64,000 bases of DNA from DATGMB01 sp035293845 (GTDB taxonomy: Bacteria; Acidobacteriota; Terriglobia; Bryobacterales; Bryobacteraceae): the NCBI GenBank assembly GCA_035293845.1, contig DATGMB010000240.1, positions 3,762 through 67,761 of the forward strand. Direction: 5' to 3'. Under the pieces are notes generated by a model. That model worked only from the letters and a program-made list of their open reading frames with translations. It was not told the origin of the DNA and made no database searches. A program made the translations under genes and the position numbers. This document shows positions 57,496 through 64,000 of the stretch, piece by piece (position 1 is the stretch's first letter; every line of letters begins with the position of its first letter).

Positions 57496-57975
57496 ACAGG
57501 ACGCGCTCCTTCGCTCCAGGAGCACCGTGTCGCGCCACGTGCCGCGCAGGCAGCCGATGCGCTCGCGCACGCCGACGACGCGGAAACCGGCGCGGCGGTG
57601 CAGTGCGATGCTGGGGAGATTTTCGGGGAAGATTCCGGCCTGCAAGGTCCAGATTCCCTGGTGCTCCGATTCGGCGATCAGCGCCGCGAGCAGCGCCCGG
57701 CCCACTCCCTGCCCGCGCGCCCGCGCCGCAACGTAGATACTCACTTCGGCAACGCCGCCGTAGACGCATCGGGACGAGACCGGGCTGAGGGCGGCCCAGC
57801 CCAGTACGGCGCCGTCCGCGCGCGCTACCAGCCGGCTGTGCGGCAGGTGGCGGGCGTCCCATTCCGGCCAATCCGGGGCCGCGGCCTCGAAGGTGGCATT
57901 GCCGGTCGCGATGCCCTCTTCGTAAATCGAGCGGACGGACGGCCAATCCGTGGCCGTCATGGGTTCCAGTGTCAT
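57487..57975 (-). CDS. GNAT family N-acetyltransferase (phosphinothricin acetyltransferase-like)
   Basis: The 162-residue protein has the GNAT fold with the acetyl-CoA loop ARGQGVGRALLAAL (RxxGxG/A) and the EVSIYVAARARGQGVG strand-loop. SIYEEGIATGNATFEAAAPDWPEWDARH is typical of the phosphinothricin-acetyltransferase/MnaT subgroup. The C-terminus LHRRAGFRVVGVRERIGCLRG is the normal subgroup ending. It likely acetylates an amino acid or amine, such as methionine sulfone. The stop codon is made by the heptad repeat. Confidence 0.88.
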   Translation of the reverse strand: MTLEPMTATDWPSVRSIYEEGIATGNATFEAAAPDWPEWDARHLPHSRLVARADGAVLGWAALSPVSSRCVYGGVAEVSIYVAARARGQGVGRALLAALIAESEHQGIWTLQAGIFPENLPSIALHRRAGFRVVGVRERIGCLRGTWRDTVLLERRSASCGS

Positions 57976-57986
57976 CTGGTTTCAGG

Positions 57987-58838
57987 TCAGTGCGTCATCG
58001 CGTAGACGACGTAATTCACGCCCAGCCGGATGCCCAGCGCGGAAAACTTCTCCGGATACCGCGGATCGTCGGCCCATTCCCAGGAATCGCCGACGTCGTT
58101 GTTGAACGTCATCGTGACCATCAGGCGGCCCTTGTCGTCGTAGATGCCGCGCCAGTGCGGGACGGTGCCCTCGGCGCGGCGCGACATCGGGCCGCGGCGC
58201 GAGAGCGCCCATTGGCCCAGGATCTGGTAACGGTCGTCGAGGTCGTAGACGGCGTGGAAGACGGGGTCGGCGTTTTCGATCTCGACGATGGGGCGGTCGG
58301 GGAAAACCTTGTGCATCGTCTCGTCGAAGCGTTCCCATTCGTCATCGTTCCAGAAATCGTCCATGTAGATGAAGCCGCCGCGCAGTAGAAATTCGCGCAG
58401 GATTTTCACCTGCGGATCGGTCAGCTTCCAGTCGCCCATCTCGCCGGCAACCAGCCAGGGCCAATTGAAGAAGTCGTCGGCATCGTCGGGATTCACGGGC
58501 TGCTCGGAGGAGCGCGCGGAGATGCGCGTGAGGCGGCGGAGCGCAGCGGCGAAGTGGCGGTCGGCGCGCGGATAGTCCTGCGTCCAGCTCGTGCCGCCCT
58601 CGCGCCAGTCCGGCAGGCCGCCCCAGCGGCTCCAGCGGCTGAAGCGGGCATTGGGATGCTGCGGATACATCAGCCGCGCCTGCACCCATTCGGCCGGCTC
58701 CAGATAATCCGGCGGCAGCGGGATATTGTCGTATCCCTCCATGCTGCGGTAAACGCGGAAGGGGCGCTGCGCATACACGGCGCCGATGAGCAGCAGCGCG
58801 AGACCGCCGCCGCAGACACACGCGCGGCGATTAAGCAT
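57987..58838 (-). CDS. DUF4159 family exported protein
   Basis: The 283-residue protein has a signal peptide (about 1-22, with CVCGGGLALLLIGAVYAQ) and a domain matching DUF4159: FFNWPWLVAGEMGDWKLTDPQVKILREFLLRGGFIYMDDFW, then HAVYDLDDRYQILGQWAL and the C-terminal GVNYVVYAMTH. The fold resembles a glutamine-amidotransferase-like/ThuA type domain, a family inference. No enzyme activity is established. The gene overlaps the upstream isomerase by 8 bases, so they are co-translated, and the family often sits with MoxR ATPase/DUF58 clusters that are not present here. Confidence 0.85.
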   Translation of the reverse strand: MLNRRACVCGGGLALLLIGAVYAQRPFRVYRSMEGYDNIPLPPDYLEPAEWVQARLMYPQHPNARFSRWSRWGGLPDWREGGTSWTQDYPRADRHFAAALRRLTRISARSSEQPVNPDDADDFFNWPWLVAGEMGDWKLTDPQVKILREFLLRGGFIYMDDFWNDDEWERFDETMHKVFPDRPIVEIENADPVFHAVYDLDDRYQILGQWALSRRGPMSRRAEGTVPHWRGIYDDKGRLMVTMTFNNDVGDSWEWADDPRYPEKFSALGIRLGVNYVVYAMTH

Positions 58839-59739
58839 AAGCCGCCTCCACCTGCTTGCGAAGGAACGCCACATCGCGCTTGATGGCCGCCGGCTGGTCC
58901 GAGGTTGGATAGTCGACCGCGACGGACACCGGGCCGGTAAACCGCGCCCGCGCCAGGCCCGCGAACAGCTTCGGCCAGTCCACCATGCCCTCGCCGAGCG
59001 GGCAGGCCGCGCGTTTCCAGGCGCCGCCCTCCTTCGTCCAGTAGAAATCGCGCGCCGTCACCATGCGGATGCGCGGCAGCGCCAGCCGGAACGCGGTCTC
59101 CCAGCCCGGCCCGCCCTGCTCGACCGCATAGCCGGCGTCGAAATCGTAGCCGACGGTGCGCGGGTCCATGCCGCGGATCAGCATCTGCGCGTCCCAGATC
59201 GCGCCGCCGAACTGGCCCGCCACGTTCTGGATCAGCACCGTCATATTGGCCGCGCGCGCCAGCGCGGCGAGCCCGGCGAGGTCGCGCTGCACCTCGGCCA
59301 GGCGGGTTTCGATTTCGCCGCCGGTGTATTTCCAGTGGCCGGCGCGGAACAGCGGAACGCCCATCTGGCTGGCGAAGCCCGCCATGGTGCGGATCGTGTC
59401 GTCGGCGAGCGAGGTGTAGCCGGTCGTGAGGACGGGCACATCCACGCCGGCGCCCGTGAGGGCCTCGATGGCGCGTTCCACGTCCAGGTCGAAATGCTCG
59501 CGGCGGATGTGGCTGCCCGGCATTACCGCGAGGTCGCAGCCATCCACGCCCAGGCTGCGCAGCACCGGGCCGAGCTCGTCATAGCCGATCTGGATCAGGA
59601 CCTGCGAATAGAGGCAGATGGAGGGCGTGGTGCGCGCTTTGGGCCCGGCGGCCTGGCGATCTTGCGCGGCCCGCGCCTGCCATGCCGCGGCGGCGCCGGC
59701 GAGGATTTGGCGTCTCGAAAGGGCCATGCGCGAATCCAT
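58831..59739 (-). CDS. Tat-signal sugar phosphate isomerase/epimerase-like TIM-barrel protein
   Basis: The 302-residue protein starts with a twin-Arg signal (SRRQILAGAAAAW) and has an AP-endonuclease-2/sugar isomerase barrel. Strands SICLYSQVLIQIGYDE, VDGCDLAVM, VTARDFYWT and the C-terminal GPVSVAVDYPT follow the barrel order. Metal ligands are probably the Glu/Asp and His residues in these strands. The substrate is unknown; many such proteins are epimerases. Two starts are possible, ATG 59739 and ATG 59727. It is coupled to the DUF4159 gene downstream (8-base overlap). Confidence 0.83.
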   Translation of the reverse strand: MDSRMALSRRQILAGAAAAWQARAAQDRQAAGPKARTTPSICLYSQVLIQIGYDELGPVLRSLGVDGCDLAVMPGSHIRREHFDLDVERAIEALTGAGVDVPVLTTGYTSLADDTIRTMAGFASQMGVPLFRAGHWKYTGGEIETRLAEVQRDLAGLAALARAANMTVLIQNVAGQFGGAIWDAQMLIRGMDPRTVGYDFDAGYAVEQGGPGWETAFRLALPRIRMVTARDFYWTKEGGAWKRAACPLGEGMVDWPKLFAGLARARFTGPVSVAVDYPTSDQPAAIKRDVAFLRKQVEAAYA

Positions 59740-59741
59740 TG

Positions 59742-60761
59742 CTATTGTAGTCTTTTCCGCGGCGCCGTCTGGCCTGCCGCCTTGCGCAGCACGGCTTCGC
59801 GATCGCCCTTCTGCCATGCCTGCTCGACCTCCTGGTCCTTCATCCCCGCCAGGCGGCCCGCTAACAGGAACGGCGGCAGCGCGTAGCGCGGCGTTTTCCA
59901 GCGGGCCATCTCGAGCACCGCGTCGAGCGCGCGCTCGCGGATCTGGCCGAGGACCGGGGCAGCGCCGTGGTCGGTGAGCGAAAGCAGCAACTGCACCGCG
60001 CCCGTGCGGTCGGTCAGCACGACTGAGTGCAGCAGTTCGACCGCCCATGTCGCCGGAATGCGCAGGCCCAGAGCCGGCCGGCTGGAGGCCAGCACCGCGA
60101 CCGCGTGCAGCGCGTGCAGGCCGTTGGCGCGCACGGTTTCGTCGGGGTCCTGGATAGCGAGTTGCAAATCTTCGATAATGTCCGCTTTATTCGGCGCGTA
60201 GCCGATCATGGCGGCGGCCGCGGCGCGCTGCTCCGGATCGGGATCGTTGCGCAGGGCATCGCGGAGCATGTCCAGATGCGTGGTGGCGTATTCGCCGAAG
60301 CGGTCCTCGAGGGCGCGGGCGTCCGGGTCCGCCATGATCGCGTGCCCGGCGGTGAGGTCTTCGGCATCGGTCCCGCGCGCCGCGGCCCGCTGCACGGCGG
60401 CCAGATACCGGCCGTAAAGCTCCATGACGTCCTCCGGCAGATTCACCGCGCCCGTCGGGCCGGCGCGAAAGGTCGGATGCGGGGCGCCCTTCTCCTCGAT
60501 CCCGAGGAACAGGACGGCCTCCCGCCCCTCGCAGCAGATCGCCTCGACGCGGGCCAGCACCACCCCCGGGATCTCCGCCAGCCGGTCTTCGAGATCGCCC
60601 TTCGAGGGCGGTAGCGGGTCGCCGGTCTTCAGCCGAATCGATTGCAGGATGCGCTGCGGCGTGAGGATGCGCAATCCATAGAAATTGATGTCACCGACCA
60701 CCGGCGCCTGCGCCATGCCGGCGGCCGCCAGGCACACGAACGCCAACGCGAGTTGCTTCAC
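59742..60761 (-). CDS. Exported protein with N-terminal POTRA-like domain and HEAT repeats
   Basis: The 339-residue protein starts at GTG 60761 with a signal peptide (KQLALAFVCLAAAGMAQ). A POTRA-like domain (about 20-95) follows: INFYGLRILTPQRILQSIRLKTGDPLPP, DLEDRLAEIPGVVLARVEAICC. The rest is alpha-helical with HEAT-type units such as LRNDPDPEQRAAAAAMIGY and AIQDPDETVRANGLHALHAV. A similar architecture could be part of a periplasmic scaffold; the function is unknown. The isomerase gene starts 2 bases downstream, so the three genes may be one operon. The end is basic. Confidence 0.75.
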   Translation of the reverse strand: MKQLALAFVCLAAAGMAQAPVVGDINFYGLRILTPQRILQSIRLKTGDPLPPSKGDLEDRLAEIPGVVLARVEAICCEGREAVLFLGIEEKGAPHPTFRAGPTGAVNLPEDVMELYGRYLAAVQRAAARGTDAEDLTAGHAIMADPDARALEDRFGEYATTHLDMLRDALRNDPDPEQRAAAAAMIGYAPNKADIIEDLQLAIQDPDETVRANGLHALHAVAVLASSRPALGLRIPATWAVELLHSVVLTDRTGAVQLLLSLTDHGAAPVLGQIRERALDAVLEMARWKTPRYALPPFLLAGRLAGMKDQEVEQAWQKGDREAVLRKAAGQTAPRKRLQ

Positions 60762-60817
60762 GATAGTGGGACGCACGGGGCGCACCGTGCGGTTCCCCGG
60801 AACCGCGCCGCTTCGGC

Positions 60818-60836
60818 CCCCAATCCCCAATCCCTA
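60818..60836 (-). repeat. CCCCAAT heptads ending in a stop codon
   Basis: CCCCAAT occurs twice in tandem (60818-60824 and 60825-60831), then CCCTA at 60832-60836. Read on the minus strand this is TAGGG ATTGGGG ATTGGGG, and the TAG is the stop of the small membrane protein. It is the same heptad as at 6036-6063. Confidence 0.7.
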
Positions 60837-60992
60837 TTTCCCAGGTTTTCCCGCCAACACCAGCGGAACGATCGCGCCCACGATCGCCCCCACGATCAAC
60901 GCCTTGTTCCCCGCGCCCATCGCATCGGCCAGCAGTCCCAGCAGCGAGCCGATTCCGGCTCCGATAATGGTCACCGCAATCCGCTTGACCAT
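60834..60992 (-). CDS. Small hydrophobic protein with glycine-rich helices
   Basis: A 52-residue frame starting VKRIAVTIIGAGIGSLLGLL and ending GKPGK. It has two glycine-rich hydrophobic segments (about 5-23 and 30-48) with GxxxG spacing. It is the type seen in small membrane-pore or zipper proteins. The ATG overlaps the stop of the FtsB-like gene (TAATG), which supports real translation. I recognise no family. Confidence 0.6.
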   Translation of the reverse strand: MVKRIAVTIIGAGIGSLLGLLADAMGAGNKALIVGAIVGAIVPLVLAGKPGK

Positions 60993-61288
60993 TATTTCTT
61001 CGCCGGCTCGCCGATGATGTAAATTTTCTCGTTGGGACGCGCCAGCTTCAGGCGTTCGCGGATTTCGAGTTCCTGCTCGGCGGGGTTTTCCTCCAGGCGG
61101 CGGATGTGCTCGCGCTTACGTTCGATTTCCTGCGCCAGCCCGGCATTGCGCTTTTCCATTACGCGTATCTGCGCGCGCTTCTCCTGGAGCGCGCGGAACC
61201 CGTGGGGACCTTCGAGGGTGAATAAGGCGTAAGCGGCAACGATCACGAGCGCAATACCATAGGCAAAGCGGGACAGGGGCGCTTTCAT
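60992..61288 (-). CDS. Septum formation initiator family protein (FtsB/DivIC-like)
   Basis: The 98-residue protein has an N-terminal membrane helix (about 10-25) followed by a coiled coil (LQEKRAQIRVMEKRNAGLAQEIERKREHIRRLEENPAEQELEIRERL). The sequence PAEQELEIRERLKLARPNEKIYII is the family ending. FtsB/DivIC proteins join FtsL and FtsQ in the divisome. The predicted start is ATG 61288; a TATTAT box lies about 18 bases upstream on the minus strand. It is translationally coupled to the small hydrophobic protein downstream. Confidence 0.88.
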   Translation of the reverse strand: MKAPLSRFAYGIALVIVAAYALFTLEGPHGFRALQEKRAQIRVMEKRNAGLAQEIERKREHIRRLEENPAEQELEIRERLKLARPNEKIYIIGEPAKK

Positions 61289-61351
61289 CGCAGTTTGGCC
61301 TGGAAGATAATAGTAACATCCTCGACGCATTCTGTTTCGCGAATTTTTGTC

Positions 61352-61675
61352 ATGACCGATAAGCTTGTGATCCTCAGTACTTGTGCCTCCGAGGCAGAGG
61401 CCGCGACTCTGGCTGGCCTGCTCATCGAGAGGCGCCTCGCGGCCTGCGTCAACGTGGTCGCTGGTGTGCGCAGCTTCTACCGATGGCAGGGAAAGGTCGA
61501 GTCCGGGCAGGAGGCGCTGCTGGTGATCAAGTCCTCGCGTGGCCGGTTCGCCGAGCTGCGCGCGGCCATCGAGCAGGCGCATTCTTACGACGTTCCCGAA
61601 ATCATCGCCCTGCCGATCGAGGACGGCGCCGCCCCCTATCTCGCCTGGATGCAGGAAAACCTGGAGAACGCGTGA
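61352..61675 (+). CDS. cutA: Divalent-cation tolerance protein CutA
   Basis: The 107-residue protein is a CutA trimer subunit: VILSTCASEAEAATLAGLLIERRLAACVNVV, SFYRWQGKVESGQEALLVIKSS and the C-terminal SYDVPEIIALPIEDG. CutA is linked to divalent metal handling, but the precise role is unclear. ATG 61352 is chosen over an upstream in-frame extension. The GTG of the HAD gene overlaps its stop (GTGA), so they are coupled. Confidence 0.93.
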   Translation: MTDKLVILSTCASEAEAATLAGLLIERRLAACVNVVAGVRSFYRWQGKVESGQEALLVIKSSRGRFAELRAAIEQAHSYDVPEIIALPIEDGAAPYLAWMQENLENA

Positions 61676-62346
61676 CCCTCGGCCCTTCCGCGCCGCCTCT
61701 GGCGCTGATCTTCGACATGGATGGCGTGATCGTCGATTCCAACCCCACACACCGCCGCGCCTGGGAGCTGTTCAACCGCCGCTACGGCCTCGAAACCACC
61801 GAGGCCATGCACCAGCGGATGTACGGCAAACATAATGCCGACATCGTGCGGGATTACTTCGGGCCGGACCTGGATGACGCCGAAGTGGCCGCGCGCGGCG
61901 CCGCGAAGGAAGCGCTGTACCGCGAGCTGGCGGGCGCCGGCATCGAGCAGATGCTGGTTCCCGGCGTGCGCGCCTTCCTCGAAGAGCATCGCGCCCGCCC
62001 GATGGGGGTAGGCAGCAACGCCGAGCCGGCCAACGTAGAATTCGTCCTGGAACGCTCCGGTCTGCGGCCCTTCTTCCGGACCGTGGTCGATGGCCACCAG
62101 GTGCGCCGTCCCAAGCCGGATCCCGAGGTCTTTCTGCTGGTGGCCGAACGGCTGGGCGCCGCGCCGGCCAATTGCATCGTCTTCGAGGATTCCCCGACCG
62201 GAGTCCAGGCGGCGCTGGCAGCCGGTATGAAGGTCGTCGGCATCCGTACAACCTTCGGTGACTTGCCCGGTACTAGTATCAATGTGGATAATTTCCTAAG
62301 CGGGCAACTGCGCGAATGGCTGGTACGGCAAATCCCGGCGGACTGA
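61672..62346 (+). CDS. HAD-superfamily phosphatase (beta-phosphoglucomutase-like)
   Basis: The 224-residue protein has HAD motif I (IFDMDGVIVDSNPTHRRAW), motif II (MGVGSNA), motif III Lys in RRPKPDPEVFL and motif IV (FEDSPTGVQAALAAGMK). The cap is the four-helix subclass I of beta-phosphoglucomutase-like enzymes. It could dephosphorylate a sugar phosphate or act as a mutase. It is coupled to cutA upstream (GTGA) and to the sensor protein downstream by a TGATG overlap. Confidence 0.88.
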   Translation: MTLGPSAPPLALIFDMDGVIVDSNPTHRRAWELFNRRYGLETTEAMHQRMYGKHNADIVRDYFGPDLDDAEVAARGAAKEALYRELAGAGIEQMLVPGVRAFLEEHRARPMGVGSNAEPANVEFVLERSGLRPFFRTVVDGHQVRRPKPDPEVFLLVAERLGAAPANCIVFEDSPTGVQAALAAGMKVVGIRTTFGDLPGTSINVDNFLSGQLREWLVRQIPAD

Positions 62347-64000
62347 TGTTTCTGGCTGCCGCAGCCGTGCCCTCCGGTTCCCTCAGTATGGCTACGGAAG
62401 CGGCGCTGGGCGTCTCGGTCGCCTTGGTCGTGCTGATCGGCGCGCTGTTATGGAGCCGCGAGCACCGCCTGCGGCAATTGCGCGAGCGCCTTCGCCGGAC
62501 CTATCAGCTCGGCGAACAGATTCTCGGTTCGTCTTCCGCCGAGAGCATTCTCAAGCGCCTGGAAGAAACCTTGCCGGAGGTGCTGAGAGCCAGCCGTGTG
62601 CAGCTTTTCCTCCACAACGCCGGCTCCAATACGCTGGATTCCGTGGCGTCCGAGGGCCGGGCGCCGGTTTCGCTGAAGCTCACGCTGGCGGCCGGCGAAC
62701 AGCCTTCGAGCGCCGTGGCCTGTTTCCAGTTGCGCAGCGCGCTGACCGTCCCGGACGCCGGCAGCAGCCCGTTCCAGATGGACGGTGACGGCTCCGGCCC
62801 GCCGGCGCGGTCGCTGCTGTTCGTGCCGATGCTCGCGCAGGGCGAGGCGGTGGGGGTGCTGGCCGTCAGCCGGCAGGATCGCGTGCGCCCGTTCGGCGCG
62901 GACGAGCAGGAGCTGGCGCAGCATCTCGCCAACCAGGCGGCCGTGGCCGTGCGGCTGATCGAGCAGCGCGCGGTGCAGGAGCGCCTCTTCCGCACGGAAA
63001 AGCTGGCTGCGGTGGGCCGGTTCATTTCCGGTGTGGTGAACGAGCTGCGTGACCCGCTGGCGTCCATCGCGGATCTCGCCAGCCGCGCCCTGGCGCATAC
63101 CATGCCCTCTGCCGCGGCAAGCGATCTGGCCGCCATCGCCGCCGAGTCGCGCAAGGCCGCCGAGATCGTCGGCCGTCTGGTATCCTTTGCGGCCACCGAG
63201 CAGACGGAAGCCAAGCCCGTCGCGGTCGGCGCCCTCCTGCGCAGCCTGATCGAGTTCCGCGAGAGCGATTGGAAAGCTTCCGGTATCCGCGTGCGGGACC
63301 TCACGGCGCGTGAAGGGCTGTACGTGCTCGGCTCCCGCGGCCAATTGGAGCAGGTGTTCCTCACTCTACTGGTGCATGCCGAGCAATCGCTGAACGATGC
63401 GCCGCAGAAGATCATCACCATCCGGACCAGCGTGCTCGGGAAACGGCTGTTGGTCGAAATCACCTTCACCGCCCCGCCTTCTGCGCACCGGCCTCAGGAG
63501 ACGGCCGCCATCCTGGGTGTCACCCGGGGCGTGATCGCCGGCCATGGCGGCGAGGTGCGGATGATCGAGAAGAACAACGCCGACCCGCGCTTCGAGGTCG
63601 AGCTGCCGGTCGCCGTTAAGGAGCGCGTCGCCTCGCTGCCGGCGGCCGCGGCCCCCGCCCACGCGCCGGCCGCTCCGGTGAACATGACCGTGCTGGTGAT
63701 CGAGCCGGAAGAGGCCGCGCAGCGCCACCTCATCGCGCTGCTTTCGGCCCGGGGCGCGCGCGTGGTGCCCGTGGACAACGCCGATAAGGGTCTCGAACTG
63801 GCGCACCGGCTTCGCTTCGACCTGGTGTTCTGCTCGGCGCATGCGCCGGGCCTCAATTGGGTCGAGCTTTCCGAGCGCATCGAGCCGCGCGGCGCCGCGT
63901 TTGTCCTTATTTCCGACCGCTTCGACGCCGAGCTCGCCGCCGATTTCGAAAGCGACCGCCGGTACGTGCTGCCCCGCCCGGTGCAGGAGGCGGGCCTGGA
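62346..64000 (+). CDS. GAF sensor with degenerate histidine kinase and receiver domains (partial)
   Basis: The frame is open from ATG 62346 (overlapping the HAD stop) to the end of the window, so the C-terminus is missing. It has a membrane helix (about 20-36), a GAF domain (about 55-215), a histidine-kinase-like dimerisation and ATPase region (about 218-430) and a receiver-like domain (about 450-550). The usual phospho-acceptor His is Asn232 (VVNELRDPLASI), the N-box asparagines are Thr/His (LTLLVHA), the glycine-rich D-x-G-x-G loop is absent, and the receiver Asp is Ser497 (FDLVFCSAHAPG). I infer a non-catalytic scaffold or sensor; it may also have unusual chemistry. Confidence 0.8.
   Translation, partial: MFLAAAAVPSGSLSMATEAALGVSVALVVLIGALLWSREHRLRQLRERLRRTYQLGEQILGSSSAESILKRLEETLPEVLRASRVQLFLHNAGSNTLDSVASEGRAPVSLKLTLAAGEQPSSAVACFQLRSALTVPDAGSSPFQMDGDGSGPPARSLLFVPMLAQGEAVGVLAVSRQDRVRPFGADEQELAQHLANQAAVAVRLIEQRAVQERLFRTEKLAAVGRFISGVVNELRDPLASIADLASRALAHTMPSAAASDLAAIAAESRKAAEIVGRLVSFAATEQTEAKPVAVGALLRSLIEFRESDWKASGIRVRDLTAREGLYVLGSRGQLEQVFLTLLVHAEQSLNDAPQKIITIRTSVLGKRLLVEITFTAPPSAHRPQETAAILGVTRGVIAGHGGEVRMIEKNNADPRFEVELPVAVKERVASLPAAAAPAHAPAAPVNMTVLVIEPEEAAQRHLIALLSARGARVVPVDNADKGLELAHRLRFDLVFCSAHAPGLNWVELSERIEPRGAAFVLISDRFDAELAADFESDRRYVLPRPVQEAGL

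Noticed and set aside
1..64000. CRISPR array, tRNA or rRNA genes
   Set aside because: No regularly spaced repeat-spacer units, no cloverleaf-like tRNA and no rRNA core sequence was found by eye; weak tRNAs could still be missed without a scan.

Overview
The window looks like a high-GC chromosome segment from an Acidobacteriota bacterium, most like the Solibacter/Bryobacter group. This is inferred from content, not from a database match. The pointers are an ADOP/MacB-type permease tail at the left edge, an anti-sigma-like protein carrying a carboxypeptidase-regulatory-like domain, many secreted or Tat-exported carbohydrate-active and Gfo/Idh proteins, and dispersed heptanucleotide repeats. No rRNA, tRNA, CRISPR array or intact insertion sequence was seen.

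Layout. 1-0.7 kb: a permease tail and the C-terminal stump of a Schlafen/AlbA_2-type ATP-binding protein. 0.8-12 kb: a 2-oxoacid dehydrogenase E1 pair, a GH2/GH1-like glycosidase pair, a DinB-like protein, a lipoprotein amidohydrolase, gamma-glutamyltransferase, and a biotin carboxylase with its biotin carrier. 11.8-20 kb: a Fur-type regulator coupled to an FHA-GAF-PP2C phosphatase, a low-GC short-chain dehydrogenase, then the nitrogen module amt-glnB-glnD. 20-24.4 kb: a chimeric gene scrap, a DUF120 (CTP-dependent riboflavin kinase-like) gene, trmFO-xerC and a MATE exporter. 24.3-27.3 kb: a decaheme cytochrome with an outer-membrane barrel, a probable extracellular electron conduit. 27.4-38 kb: aminotransferase, oxidoreductase, glycosyltransferases, a sortase beside its likely substrate, alaC-like aminotransferase, and an ECF sigma/anti-sigma pair. 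38-47 kb: a 1007-residue secreted repeat protein, FG-GAP protein, VOC protein, homogentisate dioxygenase, rimO-yacG and a GH5-like enzyme. 47-53 kb: zincin-like metallopeptidase, cmk-lysC, PpiD-like chaperone and DedA. 53-61 kb, mostly minus strand: Tat-exported oxidoreductase, GH27 alpha-galactosidase, dienelactone hydrolase, GNAT, DUF4159 protein, sugar isomerase, POTRA/HEAT protein and an FtsB-like protein. 61.3-64 kb: cutA, a HAD phosphatase, and a GAF sensor that resembles a histidine kinase but lacks its catalytic residues; it runs off the window.

The genes suggest an aerobic or facultative heterotroph that degrades plant-type oligosaccharides and aromatic amino acids (homogentisate), senses nitrogen through the PII cascade, and may move electrons across its outer membrane. 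The most unusual signals are: (1) heptanucleotide repeat arrays that supply the TAG stop codon at eight of eight repeat-associated gene ends; (2) a scrap fusing the start of trmFO to the end of glnD beside a possibly acquired DUF120 gene; (3) a one-sortase/one-substrate locus in a Gram-negative; (4) a degenerate histidine kinase; (5) TAnnnT boxes 5-10 nt before many start codons, suggesting leaderless transcripts.
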